A DNA stretch of 64,000 nt. Origin: Parasulfitobacter algicola. GTDB lineage: Bacteria > Pseudomonadota > Alphaproteobacteria > Rhodobacterales > Rhodobacteraceae. The position numbers and the translations under genes were made by a program. The notes beneath the pieces were generated by a model. It worked only from the letters and a program-made list of their open reading frames with translations. It had not been told where the DNA came from and ran no database searches. The number at the start of each line of letters is the position of its first letter. The stretch's first letter is position 1. Where the stretch lies: positions 1 to 64,000 of the forward strand of contig NZ_JABUFE010000010.1 of the NCBI RefSeq assembly GCF_013315265.1, in the 5' to 3' direction. This document shows positions 44,715 to 54,044 of this stretch, one piece after another.

Positions 44715-45742
44715 ATGACCAAGAAGGATTTGCCTAAGTACGTTTATCAGGATCGTGGCTATGTGCGTTTCATTCGTCGATCCCATAATCAATCGATCAT
44801 GATGAAAGAGAAACCAGGTACGATTGAGTTTTGGGAGCATTACAATCAATTGCTGGCGGGACGTGAGCCTCTTACAGTCAAGCGCAATTTTGAGACCTTA
44901 ATTCTCAGCTACTATGAAAGCGATGCATTTAAGAAGCTTAAACCTCGCACCAAAGCAGATTACCGCAAATACATCGGTCATGTTCGCGATATCTGGGGAA
45001 AGAAAGACCCAGCCAAGATCGAGACACACCATATTTACGAGTTACACCGTGCCAATGCAGACCGTTGGAGGCAGGCGAATTATCTTGTGCAAGTGATGGT
45101 AGTCTTAATGAACCATGCGCGTTTGATTGGTTTGCTGAAAAAAGAGCATGGCAACCCGGCTAAAGGGATCCCGCTCTTCAAGCAGCAAAGCGATGGTTGG
45201 GAACCGTGGCCGGACGATGTCAGGGCTGAGTTTGAAGCAGCGGCTACGCCCCGTGCACGCCTAGTCTATGAACTCTGTCTTGGCCTTGGCCAACGTATCG
45301 GAGACGTACTTAAAATTCGTTGGGATCATATCAGGAATGGGGCATACGACTTCAATCAGGGCAAAACAGATAAACCATTGTTGATCCCTTTGACAGATCG
45401 GCTCAAGGCACATCTGGCGCAGGTCGACAAGAAAGGCTTGACGATTATCACCGACCCAACCGGTCGCCCGGTTCAGTATCGCACGATTGCGGGCGAGATG
45501 CGCAAGGTGAAGGCCATGATGAAACATCCCACCGCAGCCACATACGTCACGCACGGACTGCGCAAGAATGCGACAATCGAGCTTTACGAGTCAGGGTGTG
45601 ATGACGAGATGGTCAAAGCCGTCACAGGTCATTCCGGTGCTGAGATGCTTAAAAAAATGGAGGACAGGTCAGGCAGAGAGAACTTGCTACGCGCGCGCAG
45701 GCCGCACGAAACCGCATGGAACAGAACAAGAAGGAAACATGA
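44715..45742 (+). pseudogene. int: Tyrosine integrase with catalytic Tyr lost by frameshift
   Basis: The gene encodes a phage-type tyrosine recombinase. A core-binding domain (KKLKPRTKADYRKYIGHV) is followed by the catalytic domain with Arg in LGLGQRIGDVLKIRW, HGLRKN (His, Arg) and TGHSGAEMLKK. At about 45653 one base is missing: the frame reads KKMEDRSG, but one base more gives KK-Tyr-GGQVRQRELATRAQAARN ending at TGA 45740-45742, the normal family C-terminus. The missing base removes the catalytic Tyr codon. As read, the protein runs on in the wrong frame to 45785 without the nucleophile. The gene lies beside tRNA-Cys, its likely attachment site. Confidence 0.8.
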
Positions 45743-45810
45743 ATGTTTCAACAGCTGTTTCAAAAATCGAGAAACAGGAGAATAGACATGACGCAAGTCA
45801 TTGAAATCAT

Positions 45811-45884
45811 TGGAGGCGAGTACCGGAATCGAACCGGTCTAGACGGATTTGCAATCCGCTGCGTCACCACTCCGCCAACTCGCC
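45811..45884 (-). tRNA. tRNA-Cys (GCA)
   Basis: A 74-base cloverleaf on the minus strand. The acceptor arm is GGCGAGT/ACTCGCC, the anticodon loop TTGCAAA carries anticodon GCA at 45850-45852, the T-arm is GGTTCGATTCC, and CCA is encoded at 45811-45813. Its 3-prime end points towards the integrase, as expected for an island inserted at a tRNA gene. Confidence 0.93.
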
Positions 45885-46185
45885 TTTATGGTGAAAAATT
45901 AAATCCTTGGCAGGATTTTCTTACATAAATAGTTACCTAAATGATCGCAATATCTATTGCTCTATTCACCCAAATTCTATTCTCAGGTCTTATTGCTGCT
46001 TTTCAAAGATTTGTCTAGGCGCGCTTTTTCCCAAAACAATGCATTTATACGATTTTATAAATTAAAGGTAGCAACACAAAAATCAAATGTCAGGTGCATC
46101 AGATTCCCAATGATACTATGACTGAATATCTGGCAAACCTGTCATCGGCGTGAACCAAAGCGGGTGATTGTAGTATGATTGCAAT
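45885..46185. other. AT-rich gene-free stretch
   Basis: No gene is seen between tRNA-Cys and the acetyltransferase. It should contain the tRNA promoter. A small hairpin AAATCC/GGATTT lies at 45901-45918. Nothing else is recognised. Confidence 0.5.
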
Positions 46186-46890
46186 TTAGCTGATTAAGAT
46201 TGGATCTGTCGCAACCAAAACAGGGGCCGTCAAACTGCTTAATCGCACCAATTGCCGCCCATCAAAAGTAAAGTTTGCAGGGCTTAACCATTGCTCAAAA
46301 GCGGCATTCAGCTGCGACCACTCCTTGTCAATCGCTGCAAACCACGCCGTATCGCGATTTTGACCTTTCACCACCGAAGCTTGCCGAAATATTCCTTCAT
46401 AACTCAGGCCAAGACGCTGTGCGGCTCGTCGCGACGGCATATTTCGGCTGTCACATTTCCATTCGAACCGCCGATAGCCTGCTTCAAACGCCCATTTCAT
46501 TATCAGATAAAATGCCTCGGTTGCAGCGCGGGTGCGTTGAAGGGTTGGGGACAGGCTAATATACCCCAGTTCAATCGAACCTGCGTCTGGCTGGATCGTC
46601 CAATAAGATGCAAACCCGCCCCATTTCTGCGTTTCTTTATCGAAAATTGCATAGAAATAATGCTGCTCAGGCGTGTTGTTCAAGCTGGCAATATGTTGTT
46701 GAAACGGTTCAAATTCACGAAATGGTTCATCGGGAAGATATAACCAAACATCATCATGTCCCTTGAAATTATTGAATAAATTCGTGGCATGATCTTGTGC
46801 AGATAAATACTCTAACCGAACATATTGTCCTTCAAGATGCTGTGCATTGGGCAGGATCGGCGGTTGCCAATTGGTCAAATTCGATGTCAT
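46186..46890 (-). CDS. GNAT N-acetyltransferase, RimJ/RimL type
   Basis: A 234-residue protein of the RimJ/RimL/YdaF branch of GNAT acetyltransferases. It has an N-terminal strand QYVRLEYLSAQDH, a GGFASYWTIQPDAGSIELGYISLSPTLQRTRAATEAFYLIMKWAFE core (acetyl-CoA binding) and KCDSRNMPSRRAAQRLGLSYEG. It probably transfers acetyl to a small molecule or protein N-terminus. It stands alone, divergent from a small membrane protein. Confidence 0.85.
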   Translation of the reverse strand: MTSNLTNWQPPILPNAQHLEGQYVRLEYLSAQDHATNLFNNFKGHDDVWLYLPDEPFREFEPFQQHIASLNNTPEQHYFYAIFDKETQKWGGFASYWTIQPDAGSIELGYISLSPTLQRTRAATEAFYLIMKWAFEAGYRRFEWKCDSRNMPSRRAAQRLGLSYEGIFRQASVVKGQNRDTAWFAAIDKEWSQLNAAFEQWLSPANFTFDGRQLVRLSSLTAPVLVATDPILIS

Positions 46891-46994
46891 TCCTGCCTCT
46901 TTTTATTTTGTTGATTAAGTCAATGTTCAAGAAATCGGCACTAGACCTTCTTATTCCTGCCAGAATCGGAAGGCAAAAATATAATTGTAACGGG

Positions 46995-47198
46995 ATGAAT
47001 AAAGCGGGTCGTAATATGTTCAAATTGTTAAATGGTTTCGACAGCAAGCCGGTTCAGGAAGGACCGATTGACTGGAAAGTTCTAATGGCCGGGGTCGTCA
47101 TACTTTGCATTGTGATGGCGGCAACTCTTTCAAGCAGATCAGCAGATTTTTTTGATGTAACATCCACATCTTCTGTACAGGCATCAAATTCATTCTAA
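46995..47198 (+). CDS. Small single-pass protein, Flp-pilin-like
   Basis: A frame of 67 residues from ATG 46995 (or 60 from ATG 47016, MFKLLNGFDSKPVQEG). One membrane helix follows a GPIDWKVLMAGVVIL start, similar in layout to the VDWVVLTAA helix of Flp-type pilins. The tail is short and polar. The start is uncertain and the pilin idea is a resemblance only. Confidence 0.45.
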   Translation: MNKAGRNMFKLLNGFDSKPVQEGPIDWKVLMAGVVILCIVMAATLSSRSADFFDVTSTSSVQASNSF

Positions 47199-47202
47199 GA
47201 CA

Positions 47203-48414
47203 TTAGGCAAGTAATCCAGGATTAGCGCCCATATCCAAACCGGGAAATATCGCGCTTTCCAAGGTGCTTTGATCCAATCCGAATAAACCCTTCATGACCC
47301 ACGCAGAATATCCCCTTACATCTGCTGTCGGCATCAGATCACGGCGATCATAAAGCGCCGCCTCGGTCAAACCGGGCCATTGTCCTAAAACCTGCCCGCC
47401 GCGTAATGCACCACCTGCAGTGATCATCGCGCCACCTGTACCATGATCCGTGCCTTTGGTGCCATTTTCGCGCGCTGTCCGACCAAACTCTGTCATCGCA
47501 AGTACGGCTGTTTTGCCCCAAATTGGTCCCAGCTCATCCCGCAACGTCACAATCGTATCGCTTAGACGCGCCAATGCATTTTTCATTCCGCGTGCCTGAT
47601 TGGCATGCGTATCCCAACCATTGATCGAAAACGTCGCGATCCGTGTATCCCCCTTTAGCCGATCTGCCGCAAATCGGGCAACATGGGTATGTTCGCCACC
47701 TTCTGAGGTCTGGCGTTGCCGTTGTTGCATCTGCATCATCATCTGATCCGGTTCCATCTGCACATCCCCCAGATCAAGACTTTTTGCGATGTCCATTGCC
47801 TCGGCTGCGGCATCACGAAAATTGGGGTGATCATGGTAAACCAGTTCAAGCAATCGTATCGCCTGAGGACTGAGATTCAGATCTGCATCTGGCGACCAAC
47901 TGCCAAAAGGGGCGCTGCCTGACATCACGCGCATTTCTTCGCGCCCGATCGCAAAGCCGGTCTGCGCAGTAATACCTGGCACGGTTTGCAACATCCGGTT
48001 CAGCCAGCCATCACGCGCACCCTGACCCAAATCAGTTGTACCAGCTTCGAGTAAATCCTGCCCGTCAAAATGGCTGCGCTTGTCGCGATATGGCGTCGAC
48101 ACCGCTTGAACAAAGCCTAATTCCCCTTTCGTCCAGAGCGGTATAATAGGATCAAGCGCAGGGTGGGCAGAAAAGAAGCCGTCCAGATCATGGCTGGCAT
48201 CACGGTCTTTTGCCAACCCCCGCCGAAGCATTGAAAATGCAGGGTCGCCATAAGGGCGGGCCACGTCCAGCCCATCCATCCCCCCACGTAAAATGATCAC
48301 CACCAGCCGTGCATCCCAAGGACCTGCAGCCAGTGCGATTGGTGTCAAAAATGGGCTTGCCGCGGCTGAACATCCAAGTGCAGTGATAAACTTTCGCCTA
48401 TTGATTTGGGTCAT
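47203..48414 (-). CDS. DUF1501 family protein, Tat-exported
   Basis: A 403-residue protein with a Tat leader (NRRKFITALGCSAAASPFL, cleavage after IALA). DUF1501 features: VVIILRGGMDGLDVARPYGDPAF, HFDGQDLLEAGT, INGWDTHANQARG, and VLAMTEFGRTARENGTKGTDHGTGGAMI. The fold is related to alkaline phosphatase/sulfatase. The family often pairs with DUF1800, whose gene lies 9 bases upstream. The function is unknown, with suggested roles in envelope or polymer processing. Confidence 0.88.
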   Translation of the reverse strand: MTQINRRKFITALGCSAAASPFLTPIALAAGPWDARLVVIILRGGMDGLDVARPYGDPAFSMLRRGLAKDRDASHDLDGFFSAHPALDPIIPLWTKGELGFVQAVSTPYRDKRSHFDGQDLLEAGTTDLGQGARDGWLNRMLQTVPGITAQTGFAIGREEMRVMSGSAPFGSWSPDADLNLSPQAIRLLELVYHDHPNFRDAAAEAMDIAKSLDLGDVQMEPDQMMMQMQQRQRQTSEGGEHTHVARFAADRLKGDTRIATFSINGWDTHANQARGMKNALARLSDTIVTLRDELGPIWGKTAVLAMTEFGRTARENGTKGTDHGTGGAMITAGGALRGGQVLGQWPGLTEAALYDRRDLMPTADVRGYSAWVMKGLFGLDQSTLESAIFPGLDMGANPGLLA

Positions 48415-48423
48415 CGGCAGATC

Positions 48424-49797
48424 CTATCTTGTTTGAAATGCAGCCGAAGCCAGAACAACGCCGACGCCTTCCCATTGACTTTCCGCACTGGCCGCTGCGA
48501 ATTTCACCTGTTCAGGCGCGGTCTTGCCCAAAGCAGTCAAAACAAAGTCCCTTGGATCCGGCAAATCAGACAGGATCAATTGTGGCACCATCATCGCCCA
48601 CTGAATACGCCCGGCCAAACCTTGGGGTGTGATCCAGGCACTATCCTGTTCCGGCCATCCATCCGGACCACCCGGTTGTTCCCATGGTTGACCCATCACC
48701 TGAAGTGGCACATCAACAAAACGGCGCACATCCTTGCGCTTGGCCTGCATGATTTGATCTGATGTGACACCTAGCGCCCGCAATGCAGAGACGATATATT
48801 CAAACGGCATTTTAACGTTCGGCTTGTCGGTAGCCCATGCTGCGGGATGGATCAGCATCGCTTGATAAACATCCGGCAAATATCCATCTGATGCCAGATA
48901 TTGCGCCGACATATGATCAATCAGTTCAGCATCAGCTGTGTCCGAAACAAAATGCACCGCCAATTTTCGCGCAATATGTCGTGCCGTCATTGGATGGGCC
49001 GCCAGATCATCCAAAACCGCATGCACATCCTGTAACGAAGGATTACCATATCGCTTGCCTAACACAGTTTTTTCGCCAGGTTCCTGCAGGAATTCGCGAA
49101 ACCGAAACCCATCATTATGCGAATACGTAAGCCCCGCCAAAATCCGTGCCAGATCATAGACATCAGCCTGGCCATAGGGACCATTCACGCCAAGTGTGTG
49201 CAGCTCAAGCACCTCACGCGCCAGATTTTCATTCAAGCCCCGGTTCTTTTCGACAGCCGCGCGTGAGTTAGGCCCGGCAGATTGGATCTGATCCAAATAT
49301 TGCAGCATGAACGGGTTTGTGACAGCCGCCTTTAGCATATCTGCGAAATACCCACCCACATGCGGCCTGATCGCGCCTTGAGCATAACTGGATGCCATGT
49401 GCCGGGTGACGCCATTTTTACCTTCGGCTGTAAAATGATCACCCCAAAACCAGGTCAAACGTTCGCGAAACCCGTGATCAGCACCGATACCGCGTGCCAG
49501 ACTTGCACGAAGCCAGTCCAGACGTTGTCGCCAAACCTGTTTGCGCAACTCCACAACTCTGTCGCGGGCGCGACGGCCAACCTCTGTCCCACTTTCTGTA
49601 CGTTCAATTTTCTGGCTTGCGCGCAGTTCCACCAAAAGCGGCCTTTGATCTTCAAATCGCGCAATCGGAAAATGATCCGACATAACATCGGGGCCAGTCA
49701 CAGTATCTAGCGTCATGTCAGCATTCAGCGGCAGGTCATGTCCTGGCGCAAGACCTGTACCAAACCGAATAGTGGCGAAAACAGGGTCGAAATCCAT
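48424..49797 (-). CDS. DUF1800 family protein
   Basis: A 457-residue DUF1800 protein. Features include FGTGLAPGHDLP at the start, FRERLTWFWGDHFT, NLAREVLELHTLGVNG and YGQADVYDLARILAGLTYS, PMTARHIARKLAVHFVSD, and a C-terminal MGQPWEQPGGPDGWP. It is the usual first member of a DUF1800-DUF1501 pair. No enzymatic role is established for the family. The shared operon suggests the two work together. Confidence 0.88.
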   Translation of the reverse strand: MDFDPVFATIRFGTGLAPGHDLPLNADMTLDTVTGPDVMSDHFPIARFEDQRPLLVELRASQKIERTESGTEVGRRARDRVVELRKQVWRQRLDWLRASLARGIGADHGFRERLTWFWGDHFTAEGKNGVTRHMASSYAQGAIRPHVGGYFADMLKAAVTNPFMLQYLDQIQSAGPNSRAAVEKNRGLNENLAREVLELHTLGVNGPYGQADVYDLARILAGLTYSHNDGFRFREFLQEPGEKTVLGKRYGNPSLQDVHAVLDDLAAHPMTARHIARKLAVHFVSDTADAELIDHMSAQYLASDGYLPDVYQAMLIHPAAWATDKPNVKMPFEYIVSALRALGVTSDQIMQAKRKDVRRFVDVPLQVMGQPWEQPGGPDGWPEQDSAWITPQGLAGRIQWAMMVPQLILSDLPDPRDFVLTALGKTAPEQVKFAAASAESQWEGVGVVLASAAFQTR

Positions 49798-49866
49798 GTA
49801 AAGTTCCCTTATTTACAGGGTCAGAATGCCATACTTGATGACAACTGTCATCCGGCCTAAGCGTGG

Positions 49867-51111
49867 TTATGCCACCAGATCGGCGGATGTTTGGATATCC
49901 AGCGTGACGGGCCGATGATCACTGGTATGGTCGTCTTCGCTGTCAAAAACCGCATTCACCGCGTTATGAATTTCATGCTCAACTCGGCCTGCTTTTGGCA
50001 GCACGCACAGCCCGGTTTCAATCAGCGAATTGGGGCTACAGACCCCTTGGGTAAAGGCAATGTGATCCAGCAAAATCTCAGGGGCGCGGGCAGGATCCCA
50101 AACATCGAAAAACGTAACTGTCCAACGATGATTTTCGCCGTTTTGCTGCGAATAATCAAACAAGGCATGGTTCAAAAACCGATTGGCGAAAAACACATCT
50201 CCCTGCAGGTTCGAAATTGCATCATGAAACAGATATTTTCGTTCAAACACCTCTTTTCCAACACCATCATTCATATCGCCCAGGATAAATATCGCGGGCT
50301 CTGGTTCATTACGAAATCGGTTTTCGATGTAATATCTGATATTTGCCGTTTCCGTCGACAGCTTGATCCGCGCCTCAACCGCCGTTTGTTCGGCCCGTAA
50401 GATCAATGCAATATCTTCGGGCGTCTTGTTTTCTTTTCTACGTGCCAGACCAGCCGCCCGATAATCATTTCCGCCAAATTTCGACTTCAAATGCACCCCG
50501 ACAAAATCCACCCGCCGCCCGTCGACATCGCATACAAGCACCTGAGGATGCCTGAAATGCGAATGCTCGCGATCATTCAGTTTTGGAGCATCCTCGTCCT
50601 CTTCCTCTGGCTCGGCCAGACTTTGCACACCCTTTGGTTTAAACAGCGGATGAATAATCGGCCATTTGCGCTGGTGCTCACCTGATCCATCCACTGACAG
50701 ATCACTTCGACTTTCAAATTCAGTCGCTTCAATCCACGCCGCTTGAGATAAAAAACGTGGCTGCAATTCATCCATTCGGGCGGTTTTAATGATAAAGAAA
50801 ATACCCTGGGACCCGGAAATTAGATATTTATCACGCTTATCACGTGTGACGACGGTCCAGTCACCCTCAAGATCATCGTCGCAAAAACTTTGCAAACGAT
50901 CGACATTCCCGGTCGATGGTCCCTCTTGAATACATAAAATATCCGGGTCCATACGCCGGATCTCTTCAGCGATTTGCTTGCGCTGTAACTCTTGCAGCGA
51001 CTTACCCGCAGCCGATGTCACCTTCTTACTGCGTTGCGGTATGGTTCGCGTTTTGCCCTGCAGCAATTGGCCAAACCAGGCGATATTCCAGGTCGTCAGA
51101 CGGATAGACAT
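49867..51111 (-). CDS. Endonuclease/exonuclease/phosphatase-family protein
   Basis: A protein of about 414 residues of the EEP (DNase I/APE-like) fold, from the ATG at 51111 (MSIRLTTWNIAWFG), which has AGGAG eight bases upstream. Motifs: TWNIAWF near the N-terminus, ILCIQEGPS (metal Glu), VDFVGVHLKSK, FILGDMNDGVG (Asp-x-Asn), and the final TSDHRPVTLD (Asp-His). The middle carries an acidic insert (EEEDEDAPK). It cleaves phosphodiester bonds; the substrate is unknown and there is no signal peptide. Confidence 0.82.
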   Translation of the reverse strand: MSIRLTTWNIAWFGQLLQGKTRTIPQRSKKVTSAAGKSLQELQRKQIAEEIRRMDPDILCIQEGPSTGNVDRLQSFCDDDLEGDWTVVTRDKRDKYLISGSQGIFFIIKTARMDELQPRFLSQAAWIEATEFESRSDLSVDGSGEHQRKWPIIHPLFKPKGVQSLAEPEEEDEDAPKLNDREHSHFRHPQVLVCDVDGRRVDFVGVHLKSKFGGNDYRAAGLARRKENKTPEDIALILRAEQTAVEARIKLSTETANIRYYIENRFRNEPEPAIFILGDMNDGVGKEVFERKYLFHDAISNLQGDVFFANRFLNHALFDYSQQNGENHRWTVTFFDVWDPARAPEILLDHIAFTQGVCSPNSLIETGLCVLPKAGRVEHEIHNAVNAVFDSEDDHTSDHRPVTLDIQTSADLVA

Positions 51112-51225
51112 CAGCACAGCTCCTGATCATGGGGGCATGATCATAGCCTATCAAATCAACAGCTTCACGCCCAGATAAAATACAAAGCTCAGCTTCGATG
51201 CGCGTAAATACTCTGGCAACAATTG

Positions 51226-53109
51226 CTAGGCGTCGGGGTCGATCACCCGCAATGACAAATCGCGCAGCTGTTCATTCATCGGTTCAGAGGGCGCATCCAT
51301 CATCAGATCTTCGGCGCGCTGGTTCATGGGGAACATGATGACCTCGCGAATGTTCGCCTCATCCGCCAGCAGCATCACGATCCGGTCAATCCCGGCGGCA
51401 CATCCCCCGTGGGGCGGCGCGCCGTATTGGAAGGCATTGACCAGCCCGCCAAAGCGCTTGCGCACCTCATCTTCGCCATAACCTGCGATCTCAAACGCCT
51501 TAAACATGATCTCGGGCTTGTGGTTCCGGATCGCGCCGCTGACCAGTTCATAGCCGTTACACGCCAGGTCGTACTGATAGCCCAGAACGTCCAGCGGATC
51601 GCCTGCTAGCGCCTCCATCCCGCCCTGGGGCATGGAAAACGGGTTGTGTTCAAAATCGACCTTGCCGGTTTCGTCGTCTTTTTCATAGATCGGGAAATCC
51701 ACGATCCACGCAAAGGCAAAACGGTCATGGTCAGTCAGGCCCAGCTCATTCCCAATCTCAACCCGCGCCTTGGCTGCGACAGTTTCAAAGCTTTCAGGTT
51801 TACCGCCCAGAAAAAACGCGGCATCACCAACGCCCAATCCGAGTTGCCTGCGAATGGCCTCAGTCCGTTCAGGACCGATGTTCTTAGCCAGAGGGCCTGC
51901 GGCTTCGGTCAGCTCTGACCATTGAGAGAAACGTTTTTGAAACTCGTCAGTAATTTCAGCCTTGATAAATTGCCTCATTTCCTTTTCTAGCTGGAGTAGA
52001 GTCTCATCTTTAGTCTGCGCGTCCTTCTTGCGCCAGAAAATATACCCCATCCCCGGCAGGCCCTCTTTCTGGGCAAAGGCATTCATTCGGTCACAGAATT
52101 TGCGTGAGCCGCCGCCGGGTGCCGGAATTGCGCGGATTTGGGTGCCGTCTTGCTCCAACAGTTTCGCGAAAATCGCGAAACCGCTATCACGAAAGTGGTC
52201 AGAGACCACTTGCATTTTAATAGGATTTCGCAAGTCAGGCTTGTCGGTGCCATACCAGAGCGCGGCGTCACGATAGCTGATCTGGGGCCAGTCGGCATCC
52301 ACCTTGCGCCCGCTGCCGAATTCCTCGAACACGCCCTGCAGAACCGGCTGGATCGTGTCGAAAACGTCCTGCTGTTCGACAAAGCTCATCTCCATATCCA
52401 ACTGGTAAAAGTCGGTGGGCGACCGGTCGGCGCGGGGGTCTTCATCGCGGAAACAGGGCGCGATCTGGAAATATTTGTCAAAGCCCGACATCATGATCAG
52501 CTGCTTGAACTGCTGCGGGGCCTGGGGCAGCGCGTAGAATTTGCCCGGGTGCAGACGCGAGGGCACAAGGAAATCGCGCGCGCCCTCGGGGCTGCTGGCG
52601 GTGATGATCGGCGTCTGGTATTCGCGAAATCCGATATCCCACATGCGCTTGCGGATGCTGGCCACAACGTCCGACCGCAGCTTCATGTTGTCTTGCAGCT
52701 TTTCCCGGCGCAGGTCCAGGTAACGATAGCGCAGGCGGGTTTCTTCGGGATATTCCTGATCACCAAAAACCATCAGCGGCAGTTCATCCGACGCCCCCAG
52801 CACTTCGATATCACGAATAAAAACCTCAACTTCACCGGTTGCGATATTGGGGTTGATCAGGCTTTCATCACGCGCCTTGACCTGTCCGTCAATCCGAATG
52901 CACCATTCGCTGCGAACCTTTTCGACCTGTGCAAAAACAGGGCTGTCAGGGTCTGCCAATATCTGCGTCACACCGTAATGATCCCGCAGATCGATGAACA
53001 AAAGCCCGCCGTGATCACGAATACGATTGACCCAACCGGCCAGGCGGACGGTTTCGCCCACATGGGTTTTGTTCAGTTCAGCACAGGTGTGACTGCGATA
53101 GGCGTGCAT
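51226..53109 (-). CDS. aspS: Aspartyl-tRNA synthetase
   Basis: A 627-residue class II synthetase from the ATG at 53109 ([18 protein letters not shown]). An OB-fold anticodon domain covers about residues 1-105. Motif 2 is [19 protein letters not shown], the bacterial GAD insertion lies at about 310-430, and motif 3 is GIDRIVMLL near 560. It charges tRNA-Asp, or tRNA-Asp and tRNA-Asn if the organism uses the transamidation route. A longer start at 53151 is less likely. It is a single gene. Confidence 0.96.
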   Translation of the reverse strand: MHAYRSHTCAELNKTHVGETVRLAGWVNRIRDHGGLLFIDLRDHYGVTQILADPDSPVFAQVEKVRSEWCIRIDGQVKARDESLINPNIATGEVEVFIRDIEVLGASDELPLMVFGDQEYPEETRLRYRYLDLRREKLQDNMKLRSDVVASIRKRMWDIGFREYQTPIITASSPEGARDFLVPSRLHPGKFYALPQAPQQFKQLIMMSGFDKYFQIAPCFRDEDPRADRSPTDFYQLDMEMSFVEQQDVFDTIQPVLQGVFEEFGSGRKVDADWPQISYRDAALWYGTDKPDLRNPIKMQVVSDHFRDSGFAIFAKLLEQDGTQIRAIPAPGGGSRKFCDRMNAFAQKEGLPGMGYIFWRKKDAQTKDETLLQLEKEMRQFIKAEITDEFQKRFSQWSELTEAAGPLAKNIGPERTEAIRRQLGLGVGDAAFFLGGKPESFETVAAKARVEIGNELGLTDHDRFAFAWIVDFPIYEKDDETGKVDFEHNPFSMPQGGMEALAGDPLDVLGYQYDLACNGYELVSGAIRNHKPEIMFKAFEIAGYGEDEVRKRFGGLVNAFQYGAPPHGGCAAGIDRIVMLLADEANIREVIMFPMNQRAEDLMMDAPSEPMNEQLRDLSLRVIDPDA

Positions 53110-53193
53110 TTTGGCGTTCCTTCGGCTGTTTTCAGCGTTGCGCCGATACACCTTGGCACGCCGCGGAAGTCAAGGGAGGATACGCCCATTCCG

Positions 53194-53868
53194 TCAGGCG
53201 ACTTTCGATAAATGCTGCAAAAGATCAGGTGTCAAGCGTGTAACCATTTCACAACCTTCTGGAAAAGCGCGACCTTTTGCAGCCCGTCCGGGAAAGGCAA
53301 TACAGGTAATTCCGGCGGCCAAAGCAGCTTTCGCGCTTTCTGGCGTGTCCTCGATTGCAATCGCTTGGCTTGGCTTAACGTTCAGGTTTTTCAGCGCATC
53401 AAGATAAATATCAGGCGCTGGCTTTGATCGTTCAACTTTGCTGCGATCCCCGATGTAGTCAAAATCGCTTTTCACAACCGCAGGCGACAGGCCAGACAGG
53501 ATCAACGTCACTGTGTCCTGTCCTGTACTTGTCGCAAAACCAACGGGAATATTTGCGGTTTTGGCTGCGTCTATCAATCCAACCACACCCGCGCGCGGTT
53601 CAAGCCCTTCGTCACTGGCTAGTTGTTCAAAGTATTGGACCTTCATGCCATGAACAGTCTTTGCATCGACGTCATCACCCTTTGCTTCGGCATAAGACGC
53701 GATGCGCTGTTGGCCACCTGGGGTTTTCAACAAATCAAAATATTCGTCATAATCCCATTCCCAATCCAGCCCGGCATCTATGAAGGCAAGGTTAAACGCA
53801 CGGCACTGCAGGTGGGATGTTTCTGTCAATGTGCCGATCGCACCAAACATAATTGCGGACGATTTCAT
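53194..53868 (-). CDS. HAD-like protein lacking the nucleophile Asp
   Basis: A 224-residue HAD-family protein of the CbbY/Gph type. Motif II is VGFATSTGQ, motif III Lys in VERSKPAPDIYLDAL, and motif IV IAIEDTPESAKAALAAG. Motif I is FGAIGTL (start MKSSAIMFGAIGTLTETSHLQC) instead of FDxDGTL, so the catalytic Asp is missing, as in the protein encoded at 35968-36648. The two are clearly related to each other (FG...TLxETS and a downstream AFNLAF). A binding or regulatory role fits better than phosphatase. It has no operon partner. Confidence 0.75.
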   Translation of the reverse strand: MKSSAIMFGAIGTLTETSHLQCRAFNLAFIDAGLDWEWDYDEYFDLLKTPGGQQRIASYAEAKGDDVDAKTVHGMKVQYFEQLASDEGLEPRAGVVGLIDAAKTANIPVGFATSTGQDTVTLILSGLSPAVVKSDFDYIGDRSKVERSKPAPDIYLDALKNLNVKPSQAIAIEDTPESAKAALAAGITCIAFPGRAAKGRAFPEGCEMVTRLTPDLLQHLSKVA

Positions 53869-54044
53869 TTTTCAAAGCCTCTTTTCAGTGATTTCATCAT
53901 CAACGTACCAAGGATATAAACTGTTCCAGGCCAATAATCTTAGATGTGATTTCACCTATGATGGTCCCAAAAATGCCTTATCCCCTTGCGTCTGCCCGTG
54001 CGTTGCCTATAACCCACGACAATTTGCGCACACCGGGGTCAGTC

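Noticed and set aside
52138-53211. 357-residue plus-strand frame
   Set aside because: Antisense shadow of aspS.
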